Assembly: GCA_023144005.1 (NCBI GenBank)
Contig: JAGLGN010000013.1
Location: 1 to 48,884, forward strand
Reading direction: 5' to 3'
Length of the DNA stretch: 48,884 nt
Source of the DNA: a bacterium
GTDB lineage: Bacteria > AUK180
The number at the start of each line of letters is the position of its first letter. Position 1 is the stretch's first letter. A model generated the notes under the pieces. That model saw only the letters and a list, made by a program, of their open reading frames with translations. It was not told where the DNA came from and did not search any database. This document shows, piece by piece, positions 21,738 to 29,649 of the stretch. The position numbers were made by a program, and so were the translations under genes.

Positions 21738-24700
21738 TTAGTATATGGCCCTGTGACTGACCTTTCTCTTCTTTTCCACTATGTAGTAAACATTCGGGAC
21801 CAGAATGATAGTTACCAGGGTAGACACCAGCAAGCCGCCGATAACCGCAATACCCAGAGGTCTCCAGGTCTCCGCTCCGGCTCCGGTAGCGATGGCCAAT
21901 GGCAGCATACCGCACATCGTAGTGAGTGCTGTCATGACGACCGGTTTCATTCTTTCCTTGACCGACCCTTCGATAGCATCCTTCACATTCATGCCTCTCT
22001 TTCTCAGAGTATTGGTATAATCCACAAGAACTATAGCATTATTCACCACAATACCGACCAGCATGATCAACCCGATCATCGCGTTCATTGAAAGGGTCTG
22101 ATTGGTGACATACAGGGCTATGAATACTCCCGTTACGGCAAATGGCACCGAGAACATGACAATGAACGGCTCCTTGAAAGATTCAAATTGTGCCGCCATG
22201 ACCATAAATACAAGGACCAATGCCAGCATCAGTATCTGCATCATAGATTTAAAGGAATCCTGCATCTCCTTTGAAGAACCGCCCAGCTTGAAAGTAACGC
22301 CGGGAACCTTCATCTCAGGCATGTTGGAGGATATCCACTCTGTGACATCTCCCAGATATTTGCTTTCCTTCAGATATGAGGTTACGGTGATCAATCTCTG
22401 CCTATTCTTTCTGTCTATGCTGACGGGACTCTCGACCTCTATGATCGTGGCGATCTGCTCCAGCCGCAGTTTTTCTCCGGTGGGAGTTGAGATAATAAGT
22501 GATCGAAGGTCCTGGGTATCCTGAAATTCCTCTCTATTGTATCTTAAAATGATATTGAAGACGTCTCCCGCCTGCCTGAACTCACCCATTTTCGCGCCAT
22601 AGAATACCGCTCTTAAATGCATTCCTATATTTGCGGGCGAAAGTCCGAATTCTGCGGCTTTGACATAATCCGGCTTTATCCTCATCTCTCTTTTTCCTTT
22701 ACTGTAAGAGATGTCAACATTTCCAACCCCTTCGACCTGCAGCAGCTTTTCCTTCCAGGCAGCAGCGTTTTTTGCCATCAGATCAAGATCATCTCCATAT
22801 ATTTCAAGCGAAGCGCCGCTGCCGCCCATGCCCAATACTATTGAAAAACCACTCGATGTGGAAATATTGAAATTCTTATATCCCCTTATATGTTTGGGGA
22901 TCAATTTTCTCAGCTTGTCGGCGATCTCAACAGACGGCCGCATATATCCATCGACAGGCTGAAGCTTGATTACTACTTGAAGTTTATTGGGACTGATCGT
23001 CTCAAACATCATATTTCCACCGGCACCCGCCTGGTAGAAAACTGTTTTTTCATCTTCAATATTTTCATAAACAAGATTCTGCAATGCCTCTGCCACTTCT
23101 ATGGTCTCAGCCAGATTCACCAGTGCCGGTAATTCCATATTGATCTCTATCCTGCCCATATCCTCATCGGGGATGAATTCTTTGGGTACCTGATTAATAA
23201 GTGCCAGCGAAGCGAAAAAGAGTAAAAAGAAGCCAAGTATCCACCATCCGCCATGGGATAATGATGCCTTTATCTTTTTTCCTGTCCAGGAGGTGATCTT
23301 TATCCAGAAATTCGAGACAGCTGTCTGCATCCGTGATTGCTTGCGCGATTTCTTCAAGATCAGTGAGCTCATGGCAGGGATCAGCGTCAACGCCGTCAGA
23401 AGCGATGCTATAAGAATTATTGTTACGATCATTCCGAGCTGTGAAAAGAATATTCCTACAAATCCCGTGACGAATGAAAGCGGGAAAAAGATCGCGACCG
23501 TAGTGAGTACAGATGCGGTCACCGCCATTCCGACTTCTCCGGGAGCGTACATCGCCGACTCCTTCAGTGGTTCATTAAGCGCGTAATGATGCCTGAAAAT
23601 ATTTTCAAAGATCACGATGGCGGCATCGACAACCATCCCGATCGCAATTACTAGAGCTCCGAGCGATATCATATTGATCGTATAGCCGAAGATCTTCATG
23701 AAGATAAATGAAATGATAAGTGAAAACGGCAAAGCCGCGGCTATCACTATCGCTGCCCGGAAATTCATGAGCAGAAGAAGAACTACCAGGATAACCAGTA
23801 TCGTCGCGATAAACAATGTCCTTCCCAATGCGTAAAGATTGTCCTTGATCATTTGAGCAAGACTGAGGAACATCGTTAATTCCACCTGCTTCAACTCGCT
23901 TTGTATCTCATCGACAAATGCCATCGTCGCATCCGCCACTTTTATAGTATTCTTTCCTGCGGCCTTCTGTACAAAGAGCATTCCACCTCTTTCCCTGTTC
24001 ACCTTCAATTTCGGCCTCATATCACGGGAAGATGAGAACTCAACAGTCGCGAGGTCCTTAAGATAAACCGTTTGCGAGTCCTTGCGTATTATCGGAATAT
24101 TGCCGAGATCGATCAGTGAATTTAATTCGCCATCTGTACGAATGGTCACATATCTTCGGGCAATATCTATATATCCTGCGGGAACGGATAAATTATATCC
24201 GGAAAGAGCCTGCTGTATCATGCCGAAGCTGATATTGGCTTTTTCCATCTTCTTCTGAGAAAGTTCAATAGCGACGATCTCGTCCTCAAGTCCCTGAAAT
24301 CTGACAAGCCCTACACCATCGACCTTCATGATCCTGTCGATCACATTCTTTTGAATGTATTTCTCAGGGAACTTAAGATTGGGGTCTATTTTCACTCCGT
24401 AAAAAACTATCGGGGCCTGTGAAAAATCGAATTTGAACAATGTGGGCTTCTCTGCATCTTCCGGCAGATAGAAATTCGCCATATCAAGCTGAGCACGGAT
24501 ATCATTTGATGCCTCGTCCAGGTTCAATCCCCAATTAAAGGAGATCATGATAACGGACATACCCTCAACTGAATTGGAGGTAACATCCTTCACTCCACTG
24601 ATGATCGAAAGACTTTTCTCCAGCGGTTCAGTAACCTTTTTCTCGACATCGATCGGATTAGCGCCCGGATATGCGGTAATAACGGTTAGCGACGGGATCT

Positions 24701-24821
24701 CGATATCGGGCATAATATCCAGAGGCAGTGAGAAGAATGCTATCGCCCCGAGAATGAGTACCAAGAGAAAAACCATCGCCACTGTGATCGGTTTTTTTAC
24801 ACTTATTTCTGATATTTTCAT
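21738..24821 (-). CDS. RND-family multidrug/solute efflux pump, inner-membrane transporter
   Basis: A 1027-residue AcrB-like permease of the HAE1 type. It starts with the canonical MKISEISVKKPITVAMVFLL helix, then PDIEIPSLTVITAYPGANP, a duplicated set of 12 membrane helices and two large periplasmic domains. Helix 4 reads GMVVDAAIVIFEN, so only the first of the two aspartates of the AcrB relay (D407/D408) is kept; helix 10 reads GIVVNNAIVLVDYTN. Substrate is unknown; a lipid or drug is possible. It lies ten bases downstream of the membrane-fusion protein in the tetR operon. Confidence 0.93.
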   Translation of the reverse strand: MKISEISVKKPITVAMVFLLVLILGAIAFFSLPLDIMPDIEIPSLTVITAYPGANPIDVEKKVTEPLEKSLSIISGVKDVTSNSVEGMSVIMISFNWGLNLDEASNDIRAQLDMANFYLPEDAEKPTLFKFDFSQAPIVFYGVKIDPNLKFPEKYIQKNVIDRIMKVDGVGLVRFQGLEDEIVAIELSQKKMEKANISFGMIQQALSGYNLSVPAGYIDIARRYVTIRTDGELNSLIDLGNIPIIRKDSQTVYLKDLATVEFSSSRDMRPKLKVNRERGGMLFVQKAAGKNTIKVADATMAFVDEIQSELKQVELTMFLSLAQMIKDNLYALGRTLFIATILVILVVLLLLMNFRAAIVIAAALPFSLIISFIFMKIFGYTINMISLGALVIAIGMVVDAAIVIFENIFRHHYALNEPLKESAMYAPGEVGMAVTASVLTTVAIFFPLSFVTGFVGIFFSQLGMIVTIILIASLLTALTLIPAMSSLILKKSRKQSRMQTAVSNFWIKITSWTGKKIKASLSHGGWWILGFFLLFFASLALINQVPKEFIPDEDMGRIEINMELPALVNLAETIEVAEALQNLVYENIEDEKTVFYQAGAGGNMMFETISPNKLQVVIKLQPVDGYMRPSVEIADKLRKLIPKHIRGYKNFNISTSSGFSIVLGMGGSGASLEIYGDDLDLMAKNAAAWKEKLLQVEGVGNVDISYSKGKREMRIKPDYVKAAEFGLSPANIGMHLRAVFYGAKMGEFRQAGDVFNIILRYNREEFQDTQDLRSLIISTPTGEKLRLEQIATIIEVESPVSIDRKNRQRLITVTSYLKESKYLGDVTEWISSNMPEMKVPGVTFKLGGSSKEMQDSFKSMMQILMLALVLVFMVMAAQFESFKEPFIVMFSVPFAVTGVFIALYVTNQTLSMNAMIGLIMLVGIVVNNAIVLVDYTNTLRKRGMNVKDAIEGSVKERMKPVVMTALTTMCGMLPLAIATGAGAETWRPLGIAVIGGLLVSTLVTIILVPNVYYIVEKKRKVSHRAIY

Positions 24822-24831
24822 ATTCGCTTTC

Positions 24832-25686
24832 CTATTTCGTTATCTTAATTTTGTCACCATCATTGACAAGGTAGGCGCCTATATAGATTATTTCATCTCC
24901 TTTTTCGATCCCCTTGTTGATTATGGCCTTGTAATCGTTCTTTAAGCCGGCTTCAACGGGGGTTTTAACTGCGGTACCGTTCAATACTCTGAAAACATGC
25001 TGATTTCCTTCATTATCTTTAATAATGGCATCGATCGGGATGACAATTCCATCCTGAGCCGTTTCAATAATTCTGATCTCAACACGCTGATTGAGAACAA
25101 GTTCAACCTTGCCGAATGACAATTTTATAGTGATCATTCCATTCATTGGATTTCCATAGGGGACGGCCTTGGAAAGTTTTCCCGTATATTCCTTTTCCTT
25201 AGCATTGAGAAAGATCCCTTTTGAGTTCTTTATCTTATCCAACTCGTCCGCAAAAACATTGACCGCTGCATAGAGTTTACTGTCATTGACAATTGTGTAA
25301 ACCGGCATAGACGGCCCTATGAACTGTCCCGGGCTGGCATGCCTTTTTATTATCAAGCCCGAAATGGGGGCTTTCTCTTCTATCATATTGTATTTCATTC
25401 CGGTAAGCTCGCGGTCAACCGTATAAAGGATATCGCCCTTTTTCACGCGGTCGCCTTCCTCTTTATTGATCTTTCTCAATCTTCCCGGGTATTTTGAAAT
25501 GACATTTACCATTTCATCAGAGGAGATCACTCCCCAATATGTACTTTCTACCTCAACCGTCCCGATAGCCGCCGTGACCGACGATACGAGTTTCAGTGAT
25601 CCTTCATTTTCACCTGCCTGCGGATCCTTTGCAAAAACGCTTATGGTTAAAACCAATGCCAGAAGTATTGTAAGTGTTCTTTTCAT
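24832..25686 (-). CDS. RND efflux periplasmic adaptor (membrane fusion protein)
   Basis: A 284-residue HlyD/AcrA-type adaptor linking pump and outer-membrane channel. A signal peptide (MKRTLTILLALVLTISVFA) precedes the split lipoyl domain: SKYPGRLRKINKEEGDRVKKGDILYTVD and APISGLIIKRHASPGQFIGPSMPVYTIV. The long coiled-coil hairpin is nearly absent, so it is a compact member. The beta-barrel and membrane-proximal parts follow (GIVIPIDAIIKDNEGNQHVF). No lipobox cysteine. The start has AGGAGG, and the gap from the tolC-like gene is eight bases. Confidence 0.9.
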   Translation of the reverse strand: MKRTLTILLALVLTISVFAKDPQAGENEGSLKLVSSVTAAIGTVEVESTYWGVISSDEMVNVISKYPGRLRKINKEEGDRVKKGDILYTVDRELTGMKYNMIEEKAPISGLIIKRHASPGQFIGPSMPVYTIVNDSKLYAAVNVFADELDKIKNSKGIFLNAKEKEYTGKLSKAVPYGNPMNGMITIKLSFGKVELVLNQRVEIRIIETAQDGIVIPIDAIIKDNEGNQHVFRVLNGTAVKTPVEAGLKNDYKAIINKGIEKGDEIIYIGAYLVNDGDKIKITK

Positions 25687-25694
25687 AACACCTC

Positions 25695-26987
25695 CTAATT
25701 TATCAAGTATTCGATCTTGGCAACTGCGATCTCTTTTTGTAAAAGAGTACCCATAAAACCAAGTTTTGTCTTATTCAATAAGAGCTGAGCTTTCTCAAGA
25801 TCCGTATAGCTCATCTCCCCGCTCTCAAAAGCAGCTTTTGTCGCATCGTAATTATCCTGCGCCATCTCATGGTTCAATTTCAAGAGCTCATAAGAATCCT
25901 TGACATTTTCTATTTCCATGAGCGAGGAAATGATCTCCGTTTCCAATTGATCCTTCATCGCCTTCAAACCAATTCTTGCCTTTTCGATATCAGCCTTTGC
26001 CTTCTTTCGTTCAAAATAAACACCGTGTTGAGCAAAAATGGGTATGTCCACGATCAGCATTGAGACCCCTTTGGAATACCAGTCCTCGCTCTTCCATGAG
26101 AATTCATCGGTCTTGTGATTAACATTCCAGCTATAAAAAATGGATGGAAGTGCAGGCGTAAGTGCCAGCCAACGGACATCCTTCAAGATCTTTATCTGCC
26201 CTTCAAAGGCCTCTATCGATTGTGAGCTGTGCAATTTTTCCATGAGCTCAGAGGTACTGTAAGATGGGAATTCTTCCGAAAAAGAGCCTGACACTTCTAT
26301 CTCTTCGTCAATTTTCAAGAATCTCTTGAATTTCTCTTTGGCAATCCTGAAATCGCTTTTTGCCTTGTTCAAGGTATTTTTTTCATCCCGCTGGGTTACC
26401 CGCTGGGCGGTCAAGAGGGGTTCGGGGACCTCTCCGTTTTCATATTTCTTGACCATGATCTCATACTCTTCCTCGGCAACTTCTACCGCTGTTTTCTGGA
26501 TCTCTATTGTTTCCTTGAGAAAGAGCAATGTAAAGAAATTGATCTTCGTCTGAAAGGAAATGGTATTAATCTGTATCCTGTTCTGTAGTTTTGACAGCTT
26601 CAATGCCTTGGCAGAAAGCCGTGCGGCAAAATACCTCGCGCCGCCGACAGCGATGGGAATACCGAAAGAGAGGTCTATATTATTTATCTCCTCAGCAAGG
26701 CCCATTGCGGCTGCGCCGCCAGGCATCGAAGAGAACATCGCCAATGTCATCGGGTCGACATCCAGCTTCTGTTTCATTTGACTCCAGGTGACCTTAAATG
26801 TGGGCACGAAAGTGGAATAACTTTTATAAAGATCCCATTTGGCCTTATCCACATCCAGTTGGGACATTTTCAATTCAAGATTATTCTCTACGGCGACTGC
26901 GATAGATTCCTCTAATGTGAGGGTTCTCGCGAAAGCGCTTGCGGTGAGAATAAGCAGTAAAACGAGGATAGAAATCCTACTTCTCAT
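25695..26987 (-). CDS. TolC-type outer-membrane efflux protein
   Basis: A 430-residue outer-membrane factor that would form the exit channel of the RND pump. A signal peptide (MRSRISILVLLLILTASAFA) is followed by TLTLEESIAVAVENNLELKMSQLDVDKA, the standard start of the family, and by two long coiled-coil hairpin repeats (QKTAVEVAEEEYEIMVKKYENGEVPEPLLTAQR and its second-half equivalent DNYDATKAAFESGEMSYTDLEKAQ). It overlaps tetR by 11 bp with an AGGAGA site inside the tetR end. Confidence 0.92.
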   Translation of the reverse strand: MRSRISILVLLLILTASAFARTLTLEESIAVAVENNLELKMSQLDVDKAKWDLYKSYSTFVPTFKVTWSQMKQKLDVDPMTLAMFSSMPGGAAAMGLAEEINNIDLSFGIPIAVGGARYFAARLSAKALKLSKLQNRIQINTISFQTKINFFTLLFLKETIEIQKTAVEVAEEEYEIMVKKYENGEVPEPLLTAQRVTQRDEKNTLNKAKSDFRIAKEKFKRFLKIDEEIEVSGSFSEEFPSYSTSELMEKLHSSQSIEAFEGQIKILKDVRWLALTPALPSIFYSWNVNHKTDEFSWKSEDWYSKGVSMLIVDIPIFAQHGVYFERKKAKADIEKARIGLKAMKDQLETEIISSLMEIENVKDSYELLKLNHEMAQDNYDATKAAFESGEMSYTDLEKAQLLLNKTKLGFMGTLLQKEIAVAKIEYLIN

Positions 26988-27543
26988 TTATATCTCCTAT
27001 CATATTGTTTAATATTTCTTTCACTATTGATTTATATATCTCTTTATCCTTATAAAGTCCTGACATCGTGCCGGGAAATATGCTCATCAAAAGACTGAAG
27101 ATCAAAGACGCATAATACCCGGCGCGCTCCCTGTCAATGCCGATAAGAACAATTCCTTCGTGCAGGGAGGAAACAACGGATCTCAATAAATTCTTATGTG
27201 TCTTGTGAAAATCCCTGAGATTTGAAGGAGATTTTACGATGAAGAACATGCGCAATTTATCCTTATTGTCCCAGAGGTAATCCAGCGCCGCGAGAAACCC
27301 GCTTACAAAATGCTCTTTCGACCCAAGCGTGCCTGAGGCATTGTCGATAACGCTTTGTGTGATGCAGCGGACCATTTCATCACAAGTGGCATTAAAAAGA
27401 GCATCCTTGCTGGCAAAGTGATAGTACAGCGTGCCCTTTGCGATCTTTGCCGCATCCTTGATCATATCCATGGATACATTCTCAAATCCGTGCTGAGAAA
27501 ACAGTTCAAGAGCGATCTTAATTATTTTTTCTTTTGTTGTCAT
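26977..27543 (-). CDS. TetR/AcrR-family transcriptional regulator of the efflux operon
   Basis: A 188-residue repressor. The N-terminal helix-turn-helix is FENVSMDMIKDAAKIAKGTLYYHFASKDALF, preceded by IIKIALELFSQHG. The ligand-binding part is hydrophobic and helical, suited to a lipophilic effector. It is the first gene of tetR-tolC-hlyD-RND-PII-like, so it should control its own operon. The 14-bp palindrome ACTGACTAGTCAGT lies in its promoter spacer. ATG comes five bases after TATAAT, so its mRNA is predicted to be leaderless. Confidence 0.92.
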   Translation of the reverse strand: MTTKEKIIKIALELFSQHGFENVSMDMIKDAAKIAKGTLYYHFASKDALFNATCDEMVRCITQSVIDNASGTLGSKEHFVSGFLAALDYLWDNKDKLRMFFIVKSPSNLRDFHKTHKNLLRSVVSSLHEGIVLIGIDRERAGYYASLIFSLLMSIFPGTMSGLYKDKEIYKSIVKEILNNMIGDINEK

Positions 27544-27548
27544 ATTTT

Positions 27549-27577
27549 ATTATACTGACTAGTCAGTCGAATGTCAA
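27549..27577 (-). promoter_or_regulatory. tetR operon promoter with embedded operator
   Basis: On the - strand: TTGACA (27577-27572), a 17-bp spacer, TATAAT (27554-27549), then AAAAT and ATG 27543. Within the spacer and touching the -10 is the perfect 14-bp palindrome ACTGACTAGTCAGT (27554-27567), typical of TetR/AcrR operators. Binding there would block RNA polymerase directly. Confidence 0.88.
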
Positions 27578-27594
27578 GGGAAAAGTGAATATTA

Positions 27595-28494
27595 TTAGAG
27601 GATTTCGGAAAGCTCCTTATATAGGTCTTCCCAGAAAGATGCATAAGTACCCGCCATATGGGGAGTTGTAACGATACGGGGATGTGAGAGCATCGGAGAA
27701 TCCGTAGGCTGCGGCTCCATCTGAAAAACATCCAAAGCTGCTGAAGAAAGATGCCCGTCCAATGCTTTCAGCAAGGCAGATTCGTTGAGGATCTCGCCTC
27801 GCGATACATTGATAAATACACCGCCTTTTTTTATTGAAAACAATTCTTTTTCCCCTATGCAGCGGCGCGTGGTAGGGTTCAGCGGTAGAAAGGATATTAC
27901 CGAATCGCTTTTTTTCAGGGCATCGTATATATCGGAGGAATGATAGATCCGGTCAAAGCCGGCGATCGGGCCGGCGCTTCTCTTCGTACCGATAATAATA
28001 GCACCCATTTGCTTCAATATTAAGGCAGCGGTCGAAGCAGCATGGCCCGCTCCGAGAAGGCAGACAGTAGACCCTTTGATGGTTTCGGGCACGATACCGA
28101 TCTTTGTTTCCCACATATCGTTTTCGTCTTGGAATTGTAAAACGCGCTTTTTCAGCAGAAGAAGCAGGGTAATGGCATGTTCCGCAACACTTTGAGCGTT
28201 GATCCCCGGAAAAGAGATGATTTCAATTCCGGGATGAGACTCTCTTTGGAAGCCGTCGGGAAGGCCCGACTGACAGAATATCAACCGCTTGATATTATCT
28301 TTGATCTCGTCTTTTCTGACCTTCCAGCACAAGAGGGTATCGGCAGACCGGATCTTTTCCAAATAGTCCTTCTTGCCTGAAGAAATCATAAATTCATGAT
28401 CAGGAAATGAATATCTTAATTTATCAGTGAACCATTCGGGAGCATTCCAGAGGGGAATCGATGAAAAAAGCGATATCAATACTTTATTGCCCAT
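27595..28494 (-). CDS. D-isomer-specific 2-hydroxyacid dehydrogenase family protein
   Basis: A 299-residue NAD(P)-dependent oxidoreductase. The nucleotide-binding loop is VCLLGAGHAASTAA, somewhat unlike the usual GxGxxG. The catalytic triad is present: arginine in FINVSRGEIL, glutamate in DVFQMEPQP and histidine in TTPHMAGTY. The AEHAITLLLLL segment is typical of the substrate domain. Substrate is unknown. It overlaps mobB by 11 bp at the end of a six-gene operon, an odd neighbour for molybdenum cofactor genes. Confidence 0.88.
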   Translation of the reverse strand: MGNKVLISLFSSIPLWNAPEWFTDKLRYSFPDHEFMISSGKKDYLEKIRSADTLLCWKVRKDEIKDNIKRLIFCQSGLPDGFQRESHPGIEIISFPGINAQSVAEHAITLLLLLKKRVLQFQDENDMWETKIGIVPETIKGSTVCLLGAGHAASTAALILKQMGAIIIGTKRSAGPIAGFDRIYHSSDIYDALKKSDSVISFLPLNPTTRRCIGEKELFSIKKGGVFINVSRGEILNESALLKALDGHLSSAALDVFQMEPQPTDSPMLSHPRIVTTPHMAGTYASFWEDLYKELSEIL

Positions 28495-28984
28495 GCTCCT
28501 GCAATATCCCGCCTATCTCATCGATCTGCTCCTTGGTATGGAATACGGGAATGCCTTTGATCTCGCCTTCAAAGACAGATGAAAGAACTCCCGAAAATAG
28601 TATTACTTTTTTGCCTTCAGCAAGTGCCTCGGCATCTTTGATGTCCTTGGCGCACACGACACATTCTTTCGCCGATTCTTTCATTCCTTCGATGATAAGG
28701 ATTTTCGTATTCAATGATTCAAATATCTTTATGATCGAATCAAAGGAAAGATCGGGCTCAAAGAAAAAAGCTATATCCTGCGAGGTGATCGTACAGACCG
28801 GGGATGCGCCGGCTTTTCTGTGCAAGAAGCTGTTGCCGCCCTCCTTGTCCACCGAATAATCCTCTCGATGTATAGATTTGATCGAGCCGACCGAAAGCTC
28901 CTTTGATCTGAAATAACGGATCAGCCCGGTCACCAATGTGGTCTTGCCGCTTTTGGAATGGCCGATTACATGGATTATCTTCAT
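28484..28984 (-). CDS. mobB: Molybdopterin-guanine dinucleotide biosynthesis adaptor MobB
   Basis: A 166-residue GTP-binding protein assisting MobA in forming the guanine dinucleotide of Moco. The start IIHVIGHSKSGKTTLVTGLIRYF contains the P-loop (GHSKSGKT). SVGSIKSIHREDYSVDKEGGNSFLHRKAGASPVCTITSQDIAFFF matches the conserved core, and LIIEGMKES is the family's acidic block. mobA is not in the window. It overlaps the sulfite-oxidase-fold gene by 4 bp. Its presence shows that the organism makes a dinucleotide form of Moco, which supports the reading of the leader at 121-234. Confidence 0.9.
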   Translation of the reverse strand: MKIIHVIGHSKSGKTTLVTGLIRYFRSKELSVGSIKSIHREDYSVDKEGGNSFLHRKAGASPVCTITSQDIAFFFEPDLSFDSIIKIFESLNTKILIIEGMKESAKECVVCAKDIKDAEALAEGKKVILFSGVLSSVFEGEIKGIPVFHTKEQIDEIGGILQEHGQ

Positions 28985-29649
28985 TTGAACCTTATAACCT
29001 TATTGGTACCCGCGATCCGGGAAACGAATTTCATCCAATTGCCCAATTTCAATGAAAGCCCCATCAAAACCATATTTTCTTTACGTATATAGGCATCTTT
29101 TAAATATTTATCCTTCTCAAGCTGAAGGAAATAATTGTCCTCGGCAATGAATTTTATTATCCTTCCCTCAATTCCATTATCCTTCAGAAGATCCCAGACC
29201 GAAATGCCGGTGATCTGTTTCTTGCCGACAGTATATTCCGACCAATTCAATTCTTCCAGATTCAGGTCAACGCTCTCAGCAGGTTCGGAGAGGTCAATGT
29301 CAAGAACTATGCGCTCTATATCGACCACACGGAATCGGCCGTCAGCATTCCCCGTCATCATAAAGGTCAAAGGAGTGTCTTTCCCGTCAAACTTCCATGA
29401 TATCATCGGTGCACCGTCGGTAGCCGGCAGATCTATGGTCATCTTATAACCGTCCTTGGCATAGACATTTATCGTACCGGGAAGCCCAAGCGTGTTCTTT
29501 TGTAATACTTCCTTAAAAAGAATGCCAGAATAAACACCTTCAACTTCTTTCCCGTGCGCGTCTTTGTAATAGGACTCGATCTCGACAGGATCCAATCCCT
29601 CGGACAATTTTTCAAAGCAAAGTTCTTTATCGGCGCATATTATCTTCAT
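28981..29649 (-). CDS. Tandem sulfite-oxidase-fold (molybdopterin-binding-like) protein without a Moco cysteine
   Basis: A 222-residue protein with two copies of the domain seen in molybdopterin-dependent oxidoreductases of the sulfite-oxidase type. The first reads GVYSGILFKEVLQK, INVYAKDGYKMTIDLP and WKFDGKDTPLTFM, VVDIERIVLDI; the second reads ITGISVWDLLKDNGI and IKFIAEDNYFLQL. The only cysteines are near the N-terminus (residues 5 and 11), so the usual molybdenum-ligating cysteine within the fold appears absent. No signal peptide. It overlaps both M16 peptidase and mobB genes, which keeps a molybdenum role plausible, but catalysis is doubtful. Confidence 0.7.
   Translation of the reverse strand: MKIICADKELCFEKLSEGLDPVEIESYYKDAHGKEVEGVYSGILFKEVLQKNTLGLPGTINVYAKDGYKMTIDLPATDGAPMISWKFDGKDTPLTFMMTGNADGRFRVVDIERIVLDIDLSEPAESVDLNLEELNWSEYTVGKKQITGISVWDLLKDNGIEGRIIKFIAEDNYFLQLEKDKYLKDAYIRKENMVLMGLSLKLGNWMKFVSRIAGTNKVIRFK

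Noticed and set aside
21727-21915. Longer N-terminus of the PII-like protein
   Set aside because: This part is the RND gene in another frame; AAGGAG precedes ATG 21726.
21738-24821. Several long + strand frames across the RND gene
   Set aside because: They are antisense shadows of a clear AcrB-like gene and carry no recognisable domain or ribosome site.
28981-29649. A catalytic sulfite oxidase or nitrate reductase
   Set aside because: No suitably placed metal-ligating cysteine and no signal peptide; it only shares the fold pattern.
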